A stretch of 64,000 nt of DNA from Clostridia bacterium (GCA_017524615.1 JAFXVJ010000028.1:1-64000); one strand, 5' to 3'; positions 52,467 through 61,186 are shown, counted from the first letter of the stretch. Notes: a model not told the origin generated them from the sequence alone. Made by a program: numbers and translations.

Positions 52467-52757
52467 ATGGAGAAAGATCAGGCAGCCCGGCGGCCGGAAC
52501 CGGCCCGGCCCCATACCCTGACCATGGAAAACAGGCAGCAGGCCGCGCTGACGGGCATCAGTGAAGTGGTGGCCTTTGATGAGAATCAGGTGGTGCTGCG
52601 CACAGACACCGGGGAAGTGGCCCTGACCGGAGAGGGGCTGCACGTGACCCGGCTGATGCTGGAAGAAGGGCAATTGTCGGTGGAAGGCAAAATCGACAGC
52701 GTTTTTTACACCCAGCGCAGCCGCCGTCGGGGATGGCTGCGGCGAAATGGCGCATGA
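52467..52757 (+). CDS. yabP: Sporulation protein YabP
   Basis: The 96-residue protein fits YabP: after a short charged leader it has N-R-Q-Q-A-A-L-T-G-I-S-E-V-V-A-F-D-E near residue 22, then T-G-E-V-A-L-T-G-E-G-L-H-V-T-R-L and E-G-Q-L-S-V-E-G-K-I. It is needed for spore cortex formation, in the mother-cell membrane system with YabQ. The ATG at 52467 follows GGGGGTGAT. Its stop overlaps the yabQ start (ATGA), so the two are translationally coupled. Confidence 0.9.
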   Translation: MEKDQAARRPEPARPHTLTMENRQQAALTGISEVVAFDENQVVLRTDTGEVALTGEGLHVTRLMLEEGQLSVEGKIDSVFYTQRSRRRGWLRRNGA

Positions 52758-53113
52758 CGTTTTTTGAGTCCGCCGGTCAGCCCACGGCGTTCCTGCTGCT
52801 GTTGGCCGCAGGCTTCAGCACGGCGGTGCTCTATGACGGGCTGAGGCTAATGCGCCGCCGGACGCCCCGGTGGATGCAGGCAGCGCTGGACGCCGCATGG
52901 TGCTTGGCGGCGGCGGTCAGCTGCCTGACGGCCCTGGTTGTATCCGGCGAGCGGCAGCTCAGGCTGTATGCCCTGCTGGGGCTGGCCTGCGGGGCCGGGC
53001 TCTATTGCCTGGGGCTCCGGATGCTGCTGCGGGCCGCCTGGCGCGGACTGCGCCGATTGAAAAAACAGCCGCAGAGCGCTTCCGCATCTGCGCAGGGAGG
53101 GAAAACCCCATGA
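52754..53113 (+). CDS. yabQ: Spore cortex biosynthesis protein YabQ
   Basis: The 119-residue protein has three or four membrane segments (T-A-F-L-L-L-L-A-A-G-F near residue 10, then about residues 43-60 and 68-88) and the YabQ-type V-L-Y-D-G-L-R-L-M-R-R near residue 26. The ATG lies within the yabP stop (ATGA). It works with YabP in cortex assembly during sporulation. The next small gene again overlaps by ATGA, making a three-gene coupled unit. Confidence 0.85.
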   Translation: MTFFESAGQPTAFLLLLAAGFSTAVLYDGLRLMRRRTPRWMQAALDAAWCLAAAVSCLTALVVSGERQLRLYALLGLACGAGLYCLGLRMLLRAAWRGLRRLKKQPQSASASAQGGKTP

Positions 53114-53286
53114 CAAGGAAACAAGCCGCTGTGACCATGCTGCTGTTGGCGGTGCTGGCCGCCGCCGTGTTTTTCGTGCTGTCCCACAGAAAGGATCAGC
53201 CGGTCCCCAATTCCATCACGTCCGCGGAATCCCCCGCTCCAGCAGCAACGCCTGACGTGGCGCAGGATCCCACCGCCGCGCCATAG
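53110..53286 (+). CDS. Small single-pass membrane protein in the DivIC position
   Basis: The 58-residue protein has one membrane helix (residues about 7-25) followed by a short charged turn and a Pro/Ala/Ser-rich tail. The ATG overlaps the yabQ stop (ATGA). In Bacillus this place after yabQ is taken by divIC, a longer coiled-coil septum protein; no leucine-zipper heptads are visible here. Not recognised otherwise. The overlap and the terminator right after it support translation. Confidence 0.6.
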   Translation: MTRKQAAVTMLLLAVLAAAVFFVLSHRKDQPVPNSITSAESPAPAATPDVAQDPTAAP

Positions 53287-53320
53287 ATTTCCCGGGAGGC
53301 CCGAAGGGCCGGAAAAAAAC

Positions 53321-53368
53321 AAGCGGGGCACGCGGGGGTATGCCATATCCCCCGCGCCCCGCTTTTTT
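53321..53368. terminator. Strong bidirectional terminator
   Basis: AAGCGGGGC plus CGCGGGGGTAT pairs with ATATCCCCCGCG plus CCCCGCTT, with one unpaired base, followed by six T on the plus strand. On the minus strand TTGTTTTTTT follows. It ends the yabPQ unit and, from the other side, the TPM operon. Confidence 0.9.
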
Positions 53369-53391
53369 GTGCGGAACTGCTATACTGCTTT

Positions 53392-53465
53392 CAAGCTGAA
53401 TCAATGAGCAGATTTGGGAGGGCTTTTCATCCCGGCTCAGCCGCATGAGGCAAAGCCAGGGCGGA
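53392..53465. repeat. Dispersed repeat, copy 2
   Basis: Collinear with 47738-47812, including CTGAATCA, TTGGGA, TTTCATCC and AGGGCGGA. Like copy 1 it lies just downstream of a terminator and holds no open frame. Confidence 0.45.
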
Positions 53466-53506
53466 AAAGCCGCCCAAAATGGCCGGTTGTTTAGCGCCGT
53501 ATGATT

Positions 53507-54283
53507 TCAGAATTTGCCGCCGTGTCCGCCGTGATGGGTGCCGGAACTGCCATGGAAGCCGCCGCCGGATCCACCGCCGCCGCCGCTCCGGGAAGGTTCC
53601 ACGATCCGCTGGCGGGTGGTGGAGGTATACAGGTAAATATCCTGGGAGCGGGTCAGCCGGAAGGAATCTTTCTTCACATAGGACATGGCGTCCTGCTTGC
53701 GCCGCACGGTGCGCATCTTTGCCTTCATGCTCAAGGACGCAATGAGCCCCACGGCCAGGCCGGCAATCAGCAGCAGAGGCAGCTTTTCCCTTGCCCGCTG
53801 AGCCGGAGACTTGGGATGGGCCCGGACCAGGCGGGACTGCACGTCTTTCAGGAACGTATCCACCGCGGACACGAAATTGCTGCGTTTCAGCGCCGGCAGT
53901 ATATCATCCTCGATATCGTACAGCACGTATTGGGAAAACACTTCTTCCCCCCGGCCGGTGGTGAGCATATAGAAATCCCGGTTGCCCACGCCGCCGCCCA
54001 CCACGAGCAGCAGCAGGATCCCATCGTGGTCTTCTCCGTATCCATAGCCGCCGTAATCGTAAAAATCCGCGGCATAATCCTGGGGCGAATAGGAGCCGAT
54101 GCTGTTTTCCGTCACCAGCACCACGTCAAACTGCTCCTCCGACAGGATTTGGGCAATGCGATCCTCCCAGGCGCTGATTTGCCCGGAAGTGAACAGCCCC
54201 GCGTTATCGTGCACCTTGCTTTCGGCCAGGGCGGGCATTGCGATGCACAGCAGGATGAGCAGCAGAAAAAAGAACCGTTTCAT
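53507..54283 (-). CDS. TPM-domain protein with glycine-rich C-terminus
   Basis: The 258-residue protein has a signal peptide (K-R-F-F-F plus a Leu-rich core, cleavage near A-L-A-E). The TPM domain follows (V-H-D-N-A-G-L-F near residue 24, V-V-L-V-T-E-N-S, Y-G-G-Y-G-Y-G, L-T-T-G-R-G near residue 106). A membrane helix near residues 168-185 and a G/S/H-rich tail complete it. TPM proteins are linked to photosystem repair in plants and to membrane stress in bacteria; the role here is unknown. The ATG at 54283 with GGGGGTGA 7 nt ahead is preferred. It is last of its operon. Confidence 0.88.
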   Translation of the reverse strand: MKRFFFLLLILLCIAMPALAESKVHDNAGLFTSGQISAWEDRIAQILSEEQFDVVLVTENSIGSYSPQDYAADFYDYGGYGYGEDHDGILLLLVVGGGVGNRDFYMLTTGRGEEVFSQYVLYDIEDDILPALKRSNFVSAVDTFLKDVQSRLVRAHPKSPAQRAREKLPLLLIAGLAVGLIASLSMKAKMRTVRRKQDAMSYVKKDSFRLTRSQDIYLYTSTTRQRIVEPSRSGGGGGSGGGFHGSSGTHHGGHGGKF

Positions 54284-54285
54284 GC

Positions 54286-55377
54286 TCATATCACCCCCAG
54301 CGTATACAGCAGGAACAGGATCACATAGCCCCCCAGGCCGATCCCGGCGGTCAGGCCCAGAAGCCAGCCCCAGAATTTGCCCTTGTCCGTGGGCAGATCG
54401 CCGATAAACCGGCCCGTTTGGCCGTTCATGGCGAAGGTGTAGGTATGATCCTGCCAACGGGTATTGAGCATCCATACGGGCATGAGCACCTGGGACACCT
54501 GGCTGTTCAGCAGCTGGATCCGGGTATTGGCCGGGGTCGCGGAGGCATAGCCGCCCACCGTGCCCTTCATCAGCTGGGCTACGCTTTTTTGGATGCGCTC
54601 ATTAGCCCGGGGCTGGCAATGCTGGGCGTCCACGTCATGCCGCTGGGCCTGATATCCGCTGAGATAAGCGATGGAAAAGCCCTTGGTGGCGTCATAGCTG
54701 AAGGGCTCAATGGACTCCATCAGGTCGTCGTCCATTTTCTGCGATCCGTCCACCGGCACCTCATTGAACCGCACATAGCCGCCCCGATGCAGCAGATAAT
54801 GGGCTGTATTGGTGACCATATAATTCCCCGACCGATGGCTGGATACCTTTGTGGCGTTGTAGGTGCAGTCCGCCTCCGCGTCGGTGCGGAACAGCCAGAA
54901 GGGCACGTAGATACCGGTGATCTTTTCCACCCGGTTTTCATCGAAGAAACCCTTGGGCAGCAGCTTTTTCCCCTTGCAGTGGTCGCGGAAGGCGTTTTGC
55001 GCGTCCTGCTTGGTTTTCTGGAAGGGGATCACGCCGTCGGGGCGGTACACGCCGGTGAGCACCTCCGGCAGGACGGAGGGATTGCCGCAGTAGACGCATT
55101 CGGTAGCCGCCGTGGTGCCGTCGGTGAGGATTTCTGCGCCGCAGCTCTGGCAGTGGTAAGCCTTCAGCTAGCCGTATTCCTGGGGTGTGAAAGGCGCCTC
55201 CTGCGCGCTGGACCATTCCAGCTGCTCGGTATTCTCCACCTGCAATCCGGCCACGGCCTGGATCGTTTCCAGCGGGAAGGAATTGCCGCAGGATGCGCAG
55301 TCCAATTGCTGGCTCTGGCCCCCGAATGTCAGGGCGGAGCCGCAGCAGGGGCAGCGGTATAAGGTACTTTGCGGCAC
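54286..55377 (-). pseudogene. Zinc-ribbon membrane protein gene interrupted by an in-frame TAG
   Basis: Starting at GTG 55377 (AAAGGAGGTG just ahead), the frame encodes a zinc ribbon (Y-R-C-P-C-C-G, then L-D-C-A-S-C-G) and reaches TAG at codon 70 (55168-55170). Continuing in the same frame, the sequence goes straight on with L-K-A-Y-H-C-Q-S-C-G and C-V-Y-C-G-N (a second ribbon), a long beta-rich domain and two C-terminal membrane helices, ending at 54286. No frameshift or loss is visible. One C-to-T change of a CAG codon would explain it. RF1 is encoded nearby and TAG ends other genes, so a nonsense mutation is likeliest; readthrough is possible. The TPM gene starts 2 bp after it. Confidence 0.8.
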
Positions 55378-55405
55378 GGAAACACCTCCTTTCCATAGAA
55401 TCAGA

Positions 55406-56107
55406 TCATTCTTTTCCTTCAAATTGCCTGCACAGGGTGTATTTGCTGACGGCGGACTGCACCGCTTCCGGGCAGGCATAGGACAGCACCTGCACCAGAT
55501 AGGGCGGCAGCACGCGATTGTATTTGACCTCCAGGATCGTTTCGTCGTGACGCAGCACCGGCACGGTAGGCACCCGGGGATTAAACAGATCAATGCTGTT
55601 CAGGCCGGTGCGCACCCGCATATCAAAGGTGATGCGCACCTCCTCGGCGGGGTGGATATAGGCCTCCCGCTCGTAATCCACGATCACCACGGGATGCAGC
55701 AGCCTGGTGCGCATTTCCCGGTACACATCCCGCAGCAGGCCGCTTCGCGTGTTTTCCAGGCCTGCGGGATCCGCGGCGATCAATTGCTCCGCCAGATCCC
55801 GCGTGATCCTGGCGGACCGCTTGGAAATCAGGCTGCCCACCTTGGTTTTGCATTCCATAAAGATGTTGGCGTCGGACAGGTTATAGATGCGTATGCGGTA
55901 CTTATCGCGGTCCTTGACGCCGCTGTATTTGTCATACAGGGCATCGTCAAACACCGTATCGAAATACAGCGAGCGGATATGATAGCTGCCGCCGTTTTTT
56001 TCCGCGTTGGGATCCAAATGCAGCACGCCGCCCAGCACCTGGCGCAGCACCTCCAATTGGGTGCGGGTGATATAAAATTTCAGTTCATGGCGCAGGGGCA
56101 GTGCCAT
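55406..56107 (-). CDS. VTC-domain polyphosphate polymerase-like protein
   Basis: The 233-residue protein is a tunnel-fold VTC domain: L-R-H-E-L-K-F-Y near residue 5, S-L-Y-F-D-T-V-F-D near residue 46, K-Y-R-I-R-I-Y near residue 68 and E-C-K-T-K near residue 84, then the late E-V-K-Y-N-R near residue 200. The basic and acidic tunnel residues needed for polyphosphate synthesis from ATP appear present. It is cytoplasmic. It follows the DUF4956 gene by 3 bp, a combination seen often beside CotH-type genes. The polymerase activity is established for yeast VTC4, not for this subfamily. Confidence 0.9.
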   Translation of the reverse strand: MALPLRHELKFYITRTQLEVLRQVLGGVLHLDPNAEKNGGSYHIRSLYFDTVFDDALYDKYSGVKDRDKYRIRIYNLSDANIFMECKTKVGSLISKRSARITRDLAEQLIAADPAGLENTRSGLLRDVYREMRTRLLHPVVIVDYEREAYIHPAEEVRITFDMRVRTGLNSIDLFNPRVPTVPVLRHDETILEVKYNRVLPPYLVQVLSYACPEAVQSAVSKYTLCRQFEGKE

Positions 56108-56110
56108 TGC

Positions 56111-56806
56111 TTACGCCCCCGCTTCAGTCTGGCATGCCACCAGGGTAGCGTCGTATACGCCGTTGATATCCAGCATATCGGTCACCAGATTCACCCGCTG
56201 GTCCAGGCGCACCTCCACGGTCATTTCCGCGCCGGAGCGGGTGACGGTCTTGGACCGCATGCGCCAGAAGCGCGCGCTGCGCCGCAGGGTGCTTTCGATG
56301 TCGGGAAGAGCCTGCTCGTCATAATGCAGCACCAAAAGGTAGCTGTTGTTCTGCCGCAGGTGGACCAAGGAAATGGCCAGGATGATCACGGAAATGCCCA
56401 GCAGCGCCACCATGGCGATGACATAGGCGTTGGAGCCGATCAGAATGCCCATGGTGATGGACCAGAACATGTAGGCGGTGTCCAGGGGATCCTTGACGGC
56501 GGTGCGGAAGCGCACGATGCTCAGCGCGCCCACCATGCCCATGGACAGGGCCACGCTGCTGCCGATGGCCATGACCACCGGCGTGGTGACCAGGCACAGC
56601 AGAATCAGCGTGAGGGAAAAGGAGGGAGAATACAGCACGCCGCGATAGGTTTTCTTATAGACCACGGCGATGATCACGCCCGCCGCCAGCGCGAACAGAA
56701 GCGCGAGGGCCACATTCAGGGGCTTGAAATTCGCCAATTGATCGGCGAACCAATCCGCCAGGCTGGCGTCCTTGGTCAGGTCATTGAAGGTCAAATTGCT
56801 GTTCAT
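56111..56806 (-). CDS. DUF4956 membrane protein
   Basis: The 231-residue protein has four membrane helices in its first 150 residues (starting near V-A-L-A-L-L-F-A-L). The conserved G-M-V-G-A-L-S-I-V-R-F-R-T-A-V-K-D-P motif lies near residue 90, and a cytoplasmic alpha/beta domain ends the protein. It is the usual partner of bacterial VTC-domain proteins and may form the channel or anchor for the polymer. It is first of the leftward operon with VTC, zinc-ribbon and TPM genes. GGAGGATG lies ahead of the start. Confidence 0.9.
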   Translation of the reverse strand: MNSNLTFNDLTKDASLADWFADQLANFKPLNVALALLFALAAGVIIAVVYKKTYRGVLYSPSFSLTLILLCLVTTPVVMAIGSSVALSMGMVGALSIVRFRTAVKDPLDTAYMFWSITMGILIGSNAYVIAMVALLGISVIILAISLVHLRQNNSYLLVLHYDEQALPDIESTLRRSARFWRMRSKTVTRSGAEMTVEVRLDQRVNLVTDMLDINGVYDATLVACQTEAGA

Positions 56807-56839
56807 TCGTTTTCATCCTCCTGTGTTTTTCCGTTTGTC

Positions 56840-56868
56840 ATATTACATGATTTTTTCTCGCAAGTCAA
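56840..56868 (-). promoter_or_regulatory. Promoter of the DUF4956-VTC-zinc-ribbon-TPM operon
   Basis: TTGACT (56863-56868) and TAATAT (56840-56845) with a 17-bp spacer on the minus strand, overlapping the first bases before the CotH gene's end. Confidence 0.65.
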
Positions 56869-56876
56869 TGCCGGGT

Positions 56877-59800
56877 TCAATACCCCAGGTTTGGCGGCTG
56901 CTCGCCGAAGTAGTGAATCATCTGCTCGTCAGTGAGCTTGAATTCTTCCTTCACAAAGCCCCAGAACAGGTTGGGCCGCTTATTCATCACGTTTTTCATG
57001 CGGTTCACGCGCTGCTGCCAGTAGCGCAGATAGCCCGAGGCGGTGGAGGGAGATTCCTCGTTGATGATCCGCGTATCAGGGTGGGACGCCCACCGCTCAT
57101 AATGCCATTTCAATTCCGGCTCCACGAGGGCGGTGCATGCGTCCAGTTCCTGGATCATCACCTCGCTGGTCAGCGTTTGCAGGATGAAGCCCAGCCGCGT
57201 GAAGAATTTGTCCCGGATCTCATCCGATTCCAGCATTTTGCGGAATATCACGTTGTTGATTTTCTTTTCACCCATGCCAGCGGTTTTCATATAGCTCCAG
57301 GGGCTGTTGAATCCGGAATTGTACAGGCCGTAATCCAGGTCGAACATCAAACACTTCCATTTGCCGCCGGGCAGCTTATAGTACATCAGGTTGCCGGGGT
57401 CGGAATCCCCGAAATACATTTTGATGGCGAACCAGTCGATATAGTTGTCTACGTCGATGTTGTCGTAAATGAACTGCAGATCCTCGGGCTTTTCATTGGG
57501 CGAGAGGGTCTTGAAGGTATTGATCAGGGCCTTGTATTCCTTGTTGCTGCCCTGGTCGGCGCTCAGGCTGCCCCGCAGGATGGTGGCGTTTTCATAGATT
57601 TCCTTGTCCTTCTCCAAGTCCAGGCCCTCATGCTGAGCAATGGAGAAGCGGTCCTTCCGCTCGCGCATATTGAAGTGGCCCCAGTATTCCCCGTTCAGGT
57701 ACACCACCACCGGCTTCCAGGCCAGGGTGAGCACCGGAGAATCCAGATATTTGTCGATCAGCCGGGTCTGCACCCCGTCGGCCACCCGGGTCCACACGCA
57801 GTCGTTGCCCGAATTGCGCAGGGTGAAGGATTTATAGAAGGTGTAATCCCTGTCCTCGAACAGGGGATAATTGAAATATTTGGCGCCCAGGGCGGCTTGG
57901 GCCCGGAGCTTGAAGGATTTTTGCGGCATATCCAGGCTGAAATCGCCCATCAGATCCATCTTGATTCCCTGGGAGATATAGGCCTGGCCGCTTTCCTGAC
58001 TGAAAATTTCCACATAGCCTTGCCGGTCCACCTTGCCGTAGGTGCGGTACACCGGCCACTTGAAGGGCAGCTTCACCTTGCCGTTTTCGCCCAGCTTCAC
58101 CACTTCGGTGCAGCGGTTCAGGTCCGGCCCTTCGCACAGCAGGCCGTCGGTGGCGTTCCACAATTGCTCCGGATCGCACACCAGGCTCACCACGTCCATG
58201 GAATGGAAGGATTTGAAAATATAGCTGGCAGTGGCGGTATCCGAGGGCTGCAAGCCGCTTTCAAAGGCCCGGGCCCGGATAACGACGGCTTTCCTGGCCT
58301 CCTCCACATGGATGGGACCGGTATACACCTGGCTGTTATTCAGGGTGGGAACGGAGCCGTCCGTGGTATAGCGGATGGTGGCGCCCGGGGCGGCGCTGAT
58401 GGCGATTTCGATCATGTCGTCATACAGGCCGGAAGGGGTATCAAAGGTAGGACGCAGGCTGAACCCGGAAAAGCCCGTGCCGTTGGCCGCGCCGGGCGTG
58501 GGGCCGTCATAATAAAAAAAGCCGTTCATCCCCAGCGTGCGGCCATAGGAAATGTCCGTGGGAATTTCCGGCAGGTACAGCCGGTCCAGCACCCGGCCGT
58601 CGGCGTTGGACAGGGTCATCATTTCGCCCCCCGCCCGCGTGAGGCCAAAGGAAGCCCGCAGCTGGGCCGCGTTGGTATTGACGCCCTCATACTTGTCCAG
58701 CAGGATCACCTTGTATTCCCCCGGCTGAATCGCCGTGCCCTGAGGAAAGGTCCATTTCCGGGGCCAATTGATATTGTCGCTCAGGCCCCAGCCGGACAGA
58801 TCCCACGCCTGACCGGAGGAATTGAAAATCTCCACCCAGTCCCCCGCGCCCAGATCCGGAAAAGCCTTGACCTGGCTGGCGGAGGACATGACCTCCGAAA
58901 GATACACGCCCGTGGGATTCAGGGCGCGCAGATACTGGTCCGCGCGGTTGGCGCCGGCCTGGTTGTTGGGCGCGCCGGGGGTGGGCATGGTGAACACGCG
59001 CCAATTGAGCGTTGCGGGATCCCGGCCGTAGCTCATGTCCCGGTCCACGCCCTTTACCGTCACCCGGTCCACCAATTCGCCGGTGACGGTGGACAGCACC
59101 AGGGTTTCTTCTTCATTGTTGATGGAGAAGTTGGTGTGGGGATACAGGGTGCTTTCCTCGATCTTATCCTTGCCCGAGCAAAACACGATGTAGTAGCCCC
59201 CCGCCGGGATCAGCGCATCCTTGGGAAAGGTCCATTTAAGGGGCTTGGTTTCATCGTCCGAGAGGGCAAAAGCGCCCAACCGGATATCCTGGGTGCCTGC
59301 GTTGTACAGTTCCACCCAATCGGACAATTCGTCGTCCTCATCCCGCAGGCCGGATCGGGGAGTGGGCACGATTTCGTTGATCATCAGGGTGCCGGCTTCC
59401 ACGGTGTAGCGGCTCAGGTAGGTGTCGTGGCCCTCCACGGTATTGGGATAGCCGGGGGAATACTCCTCCGTCTTTGCCCAGGCGCCATCCTCCAGACGGG
59501 CGTAGCTTTCATCATTGTTCAGGGTGGGCACCTGCACGCTGTCCAGCGGGCGGGCGTTGGCGTCAAACAGGTAAATGGTCTCCCCGATGGAGGACAGCTT
59601 GAATTTGGCGTGCAGAACGCCGTGGGGATCGTCCCGGTTCACGCTGTCGCAGAAAACCACCACGTATCCGCCGGGATTCAGCGTCACGTCCGGAAACAGG
59701 AATTTGATGCGCTCCCCCCGGTCGGACAAGCCCACGTCTTTCATCCGGATGGGAGTGTCGGTGGTGTTATGGATCTCCACCCAATCCCCGAATTTGCCCG

Positions 59801-60026
59801 TTTCATCGGGAAAGGCGGACACATTGTCGGTCATCACCTCGCTGAGCACCAGCCCGCTCTGCGCCGATGCCTGGCTGAAAGCCTGCACCTCTCTGTCCTG
59901 CCCGTCTCTGCCGGGCAGCGGGATGATTTCATGCAAAAGAATATACACCGCCAGCACCGCGGCCAGAATAAGCAGCAGCGGCAGGCGGGACATGTTGGAA
60001 TGGCTTCTGCGCCGGGAAGTGGGCAT
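56877..60026 (-). CDS. CotH-kinase-type protein with three lamin-tail domains
   Basis: The 1049-residue protein has an N-terminal membrane helix (residues about 12-30). Three lamin-tail domains follow, each with W-V-E-I/L-x-N (near residues 75, 210 and 375). A chitobiase-C-like domain near residue 505 (Y-T-T-D-G-S-V-P-T) precedes the CotH kinase domain (about 570-950), which has W-G-H-F-N-M-R-E-R-K-D near residue 755 and M-F-D-L-D-Y-G-L near residue 870, the catalytic D-x-D-type motif. CotH enzymes phosphorylate proteins on spores. The ATG at 60026 with GGAGGAGA is chosen because the TATAAT at 60073-60078 lies below the first in-frame ATG. It is upstream of the DUF4956-VTC genes on the same strand. 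Confidence 0.9.
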   Translation of the reverse strand: MPTSRRRSHSNMSRLPLLLILAAVLAVYILLHEIIPLPGRDGQDREVQAFSQASAQSGLVLSEVMTDNVSAFPDETGKFGDWVEIHNTTDTPIRMKDVGLSDRGERIKFLFPDVTLNPGGYVVVFCDSVNRDDPHGVLHAKFKLSSIGETIYLFDANARPLDSVQVPTLNNDESYARLEDGAWAKTEEYSPGYPNTVEGHDTYLSRYTVEAGTLMINEIVPTPRSGLRDEDDELSDWVELYNAGTQDIRLGAFALSDDETKPLKWTFPKDALIPAGGYYIVFCSGKDKIEESTLYPHTNFSINNEEETLVLSTVTGELVDRVTVKGVDRDMSYGRDPATLNWRVFTMPTPGAPNNQAGANRADQYLRALNPTGVYLSEVMSSASQVKAFPDLGAGDWVEIFNSSGQAWDLSGWGLSDNINWPRKWTFPQGTAIQPGEYKVILLDKYEGVNTNAAQLRASFGLTRAGGEMMTLSNADGRVLDRLYLPEIPTDISYGRTLGMNGFFYYDGPTPGAANGTGFSGFSLRPTFDTPSGLYDDMIEIAISAAPGATIRYTTDGSVPTLNNSQVYTGPIHVEEARKAVVIRARAFESGLQPSDTATASYIFKSFHSMDVVSLVCDPEQLWNATDGLLCEGPDLNRCTEVVKLGENGKVKLPFKWPVYRTYGKVDRQGYVEIFSQESGQAYISQGIKMDLMGDFSLDMPQKSFKLRAQAALGAKYFNYPLFEDRDYTFYKSFTLRNSGNDCVWTRVADGVQTRLIDKYLDSPVLTLAWKPVVVYLNGEYWGHFNMRERKDRFSIAQHEGLDLEKDKEIYENATILRGSLSADQGSNKEYKALINTFKTLSPNEKPEDLQFIYDNIDVDNYIDWFAIKMYFGDSDPGNLMYYKLPGGKWKCLMFDLDYGLYNSGFNSPWSYMKTAGMGEKKINNVIFRKMLESDEIRDKFFTRLGFILQTLTSEVMIQELDACTALVEPELKWHYERWASHPDTRIINEESPSTASGYLRYWQQRVNRMKNVMNKRPNLFWGFVKEEFKLTDEQMIHYFGEQPPNLGY

Positions 60027-60072
60027 GCATTCTCCTCCTTGCAGGGACTGGCGGCGAAGCAGCCGCATCTGC

Positions 60073-60078
60073 ATTATA
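60073..60078 (-). promoter_or_regulatory. -10 box of the CotH gene
   Basis: TATAAT is perfect, but the -35 (TTTTCC, 17-bp spacing) is weak. It fixes the protein start at or after 60026. Confidence 0.5.
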
Positions 60079-60142
60079 ACACACAAATTCGTAACGGAAA
60101 AGACACAATTTTGTCCGCGGAAAAAAGTTCATAATTTGGCGG

Positions 60143-60706
60143 TCACTGCACCCATTCGATGCGGTCCAGCAGGGCAAGGAAATCCTCCCGGGACGCCTGA
60201 GGCGCATAGATCTCATAGGCGGCGGTCTCATCCGCGAAATAAGCGCTCCACGCGTCGTTCCGGCCGCAGAGCATCACGGGCAGGTTCTGCACATCGATGC
60301 CGCTGCGCAGTTCCACTGACATTTCCGGCCGCATCAGCAGCGGCGCGGCGGAGGCAGGCCGCACGGCGGACAGCGTGGCGCCATTGTAGCGCAGGATGGC
60401 CATGCGCGCCGCCTGGCCATCGTGGGATGCGTTGCGGGTCTCCCCCGTCATGGGAAGTCCGGGCACCACGGGAAGCCGCGCGCCAAACAGCCGCGCGAGC
60501 GCAGCGGGATCATCGCTGGAGGCGGCCTGCAGCCGGGTCACCGCTTCCGGCTCTTCCTGCACCACAAAGCTGCCCTCCTCCGATTCAGGCGAATGGATCA
60601 GCACCGCGCCCACGTACACCGCCGCCATCAGCACCAGCGACAGCAGCCCCAGCCCGGCCCGGCCCAATACCCGGCGCAATTTACCTTTTCCTGTTGCTTC
60701 CGCCAT
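60143..60706 (-). CDS. Single-pass membrane protein of unknown function
   Basis: The 187-residue protein has one membrane helix (residues about 18-38) after a basic N-terminus and an outside domain with the strand pattern V-P-G-L-P-M-T-G and Y-E-I-Y-A-P. Family not recognised. The ATG at 60706 follows GAAAGGAAGG and lies inside the end of the upstream membrane gene, with a 26-bp overlap. Translation coupling to that gene is likely. It ends 117 bp before the CotH start. Confidence 0.7.
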   Translation of the reverse strand: MAEATGKGKLRRVLGRAGLGLLSLVLMAAVYVGAVLIHSPESEEGSFVVQEEPEAVTRLQAASSDDPAALARLFGARLPVVPGLPMTGETRNASHDGQAARMAILRYNGATLSAVRPASAAPLLMRPEMSVELRSGIDVQNLPVMLCGRNDAWSAYFADETAAYEIYAPQASREDFLALLDRIEWVQ

Positions 60707-61085
60707 GATGCCCTTCCTTTCGCCCGTTTTTTCGTTTCGCCCATTCCTGGCCCGCCACGCATCCCACCAGCGACAGGCCCATGCACAGAAGCGCCATGCC
60801 GCCGCGATCCGCATACACCGGCAGCAGCCACAGCGCCCCGCCGATGGGGAAAAACGCCGCCAGGGGATGCACGCCGCCCAGGCCCGCCCACAAAGGGATC
60901 AGCACCGCGGCGATGGGCAGCACGCCATAGAAATACAGGAAATACCATGCAACTGCCCGGTCGCCCTCCATCCGTGTGAACAGGACGGGCACGCCCTGCA
61001 GCGCCAGAGCGCTGACCGCCAGGATCAGAAACCGCATCCACGCCGACGGCCATGCGCTATCGCTTTTCCTTCCCATGCGCCTCAT
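60681..61085 (-). CDS. Small multi-pass membrane protein of unknown function
   Basis: The 134-residue protein has four hydrophobic segments (residues about 17-36, 47-66, 73-92 and 94-112) and a basic C-terminal tail. No family was recognised. GGAGGG lies 5 nt ahead of the ATG at 61085. Its promoter region is the 79-bp tandem repeat array, which carries several minus-strand TATAAT boxes. It is followed by an overlapping membrane-protein gene. Confidence 0.7.
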   Translation of the reverse strand: MRRMGRKSDSAWPSAWMRFLILAVSALALQGVPVLFTRMEGDRAVAWYFLYFYGVLPIAAVLIPLWAGLGGVHPLAAFFPIGGALWLLPVYADRGGMALLCMGLSLVGCVAGQEWAKRKNGRKEGHHGGSNRKR

Positions 61086-61186
61086 TGCTTCCCTCCGCCC
61101 CGCGGGCCTGGAAGCAGCGCGGGTTCAAGCCATTGTATTCGGACGTTCGGCGTGCGCCCATTCAGGCCCGCCGAGCGTTATTATGC

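Noticed and set aside
55168-55170. Genome-wide reassignment of TAG to an amino acid
   Set aside because: TAG is the natural stop of the genes ending at 1883 and 47599, and release factor 1, which reads UAG, is encoded at 45142-46203. Only one gene in the window shows an internal TAG.
56772-60134. 1120-codon plus-strand frame opposite the CotH gene
   Set aside because: The CotH, lamin-tail and chitobiase-C-like motifs are all on the minus strand. The plus-strand frame is a compositional shadow.
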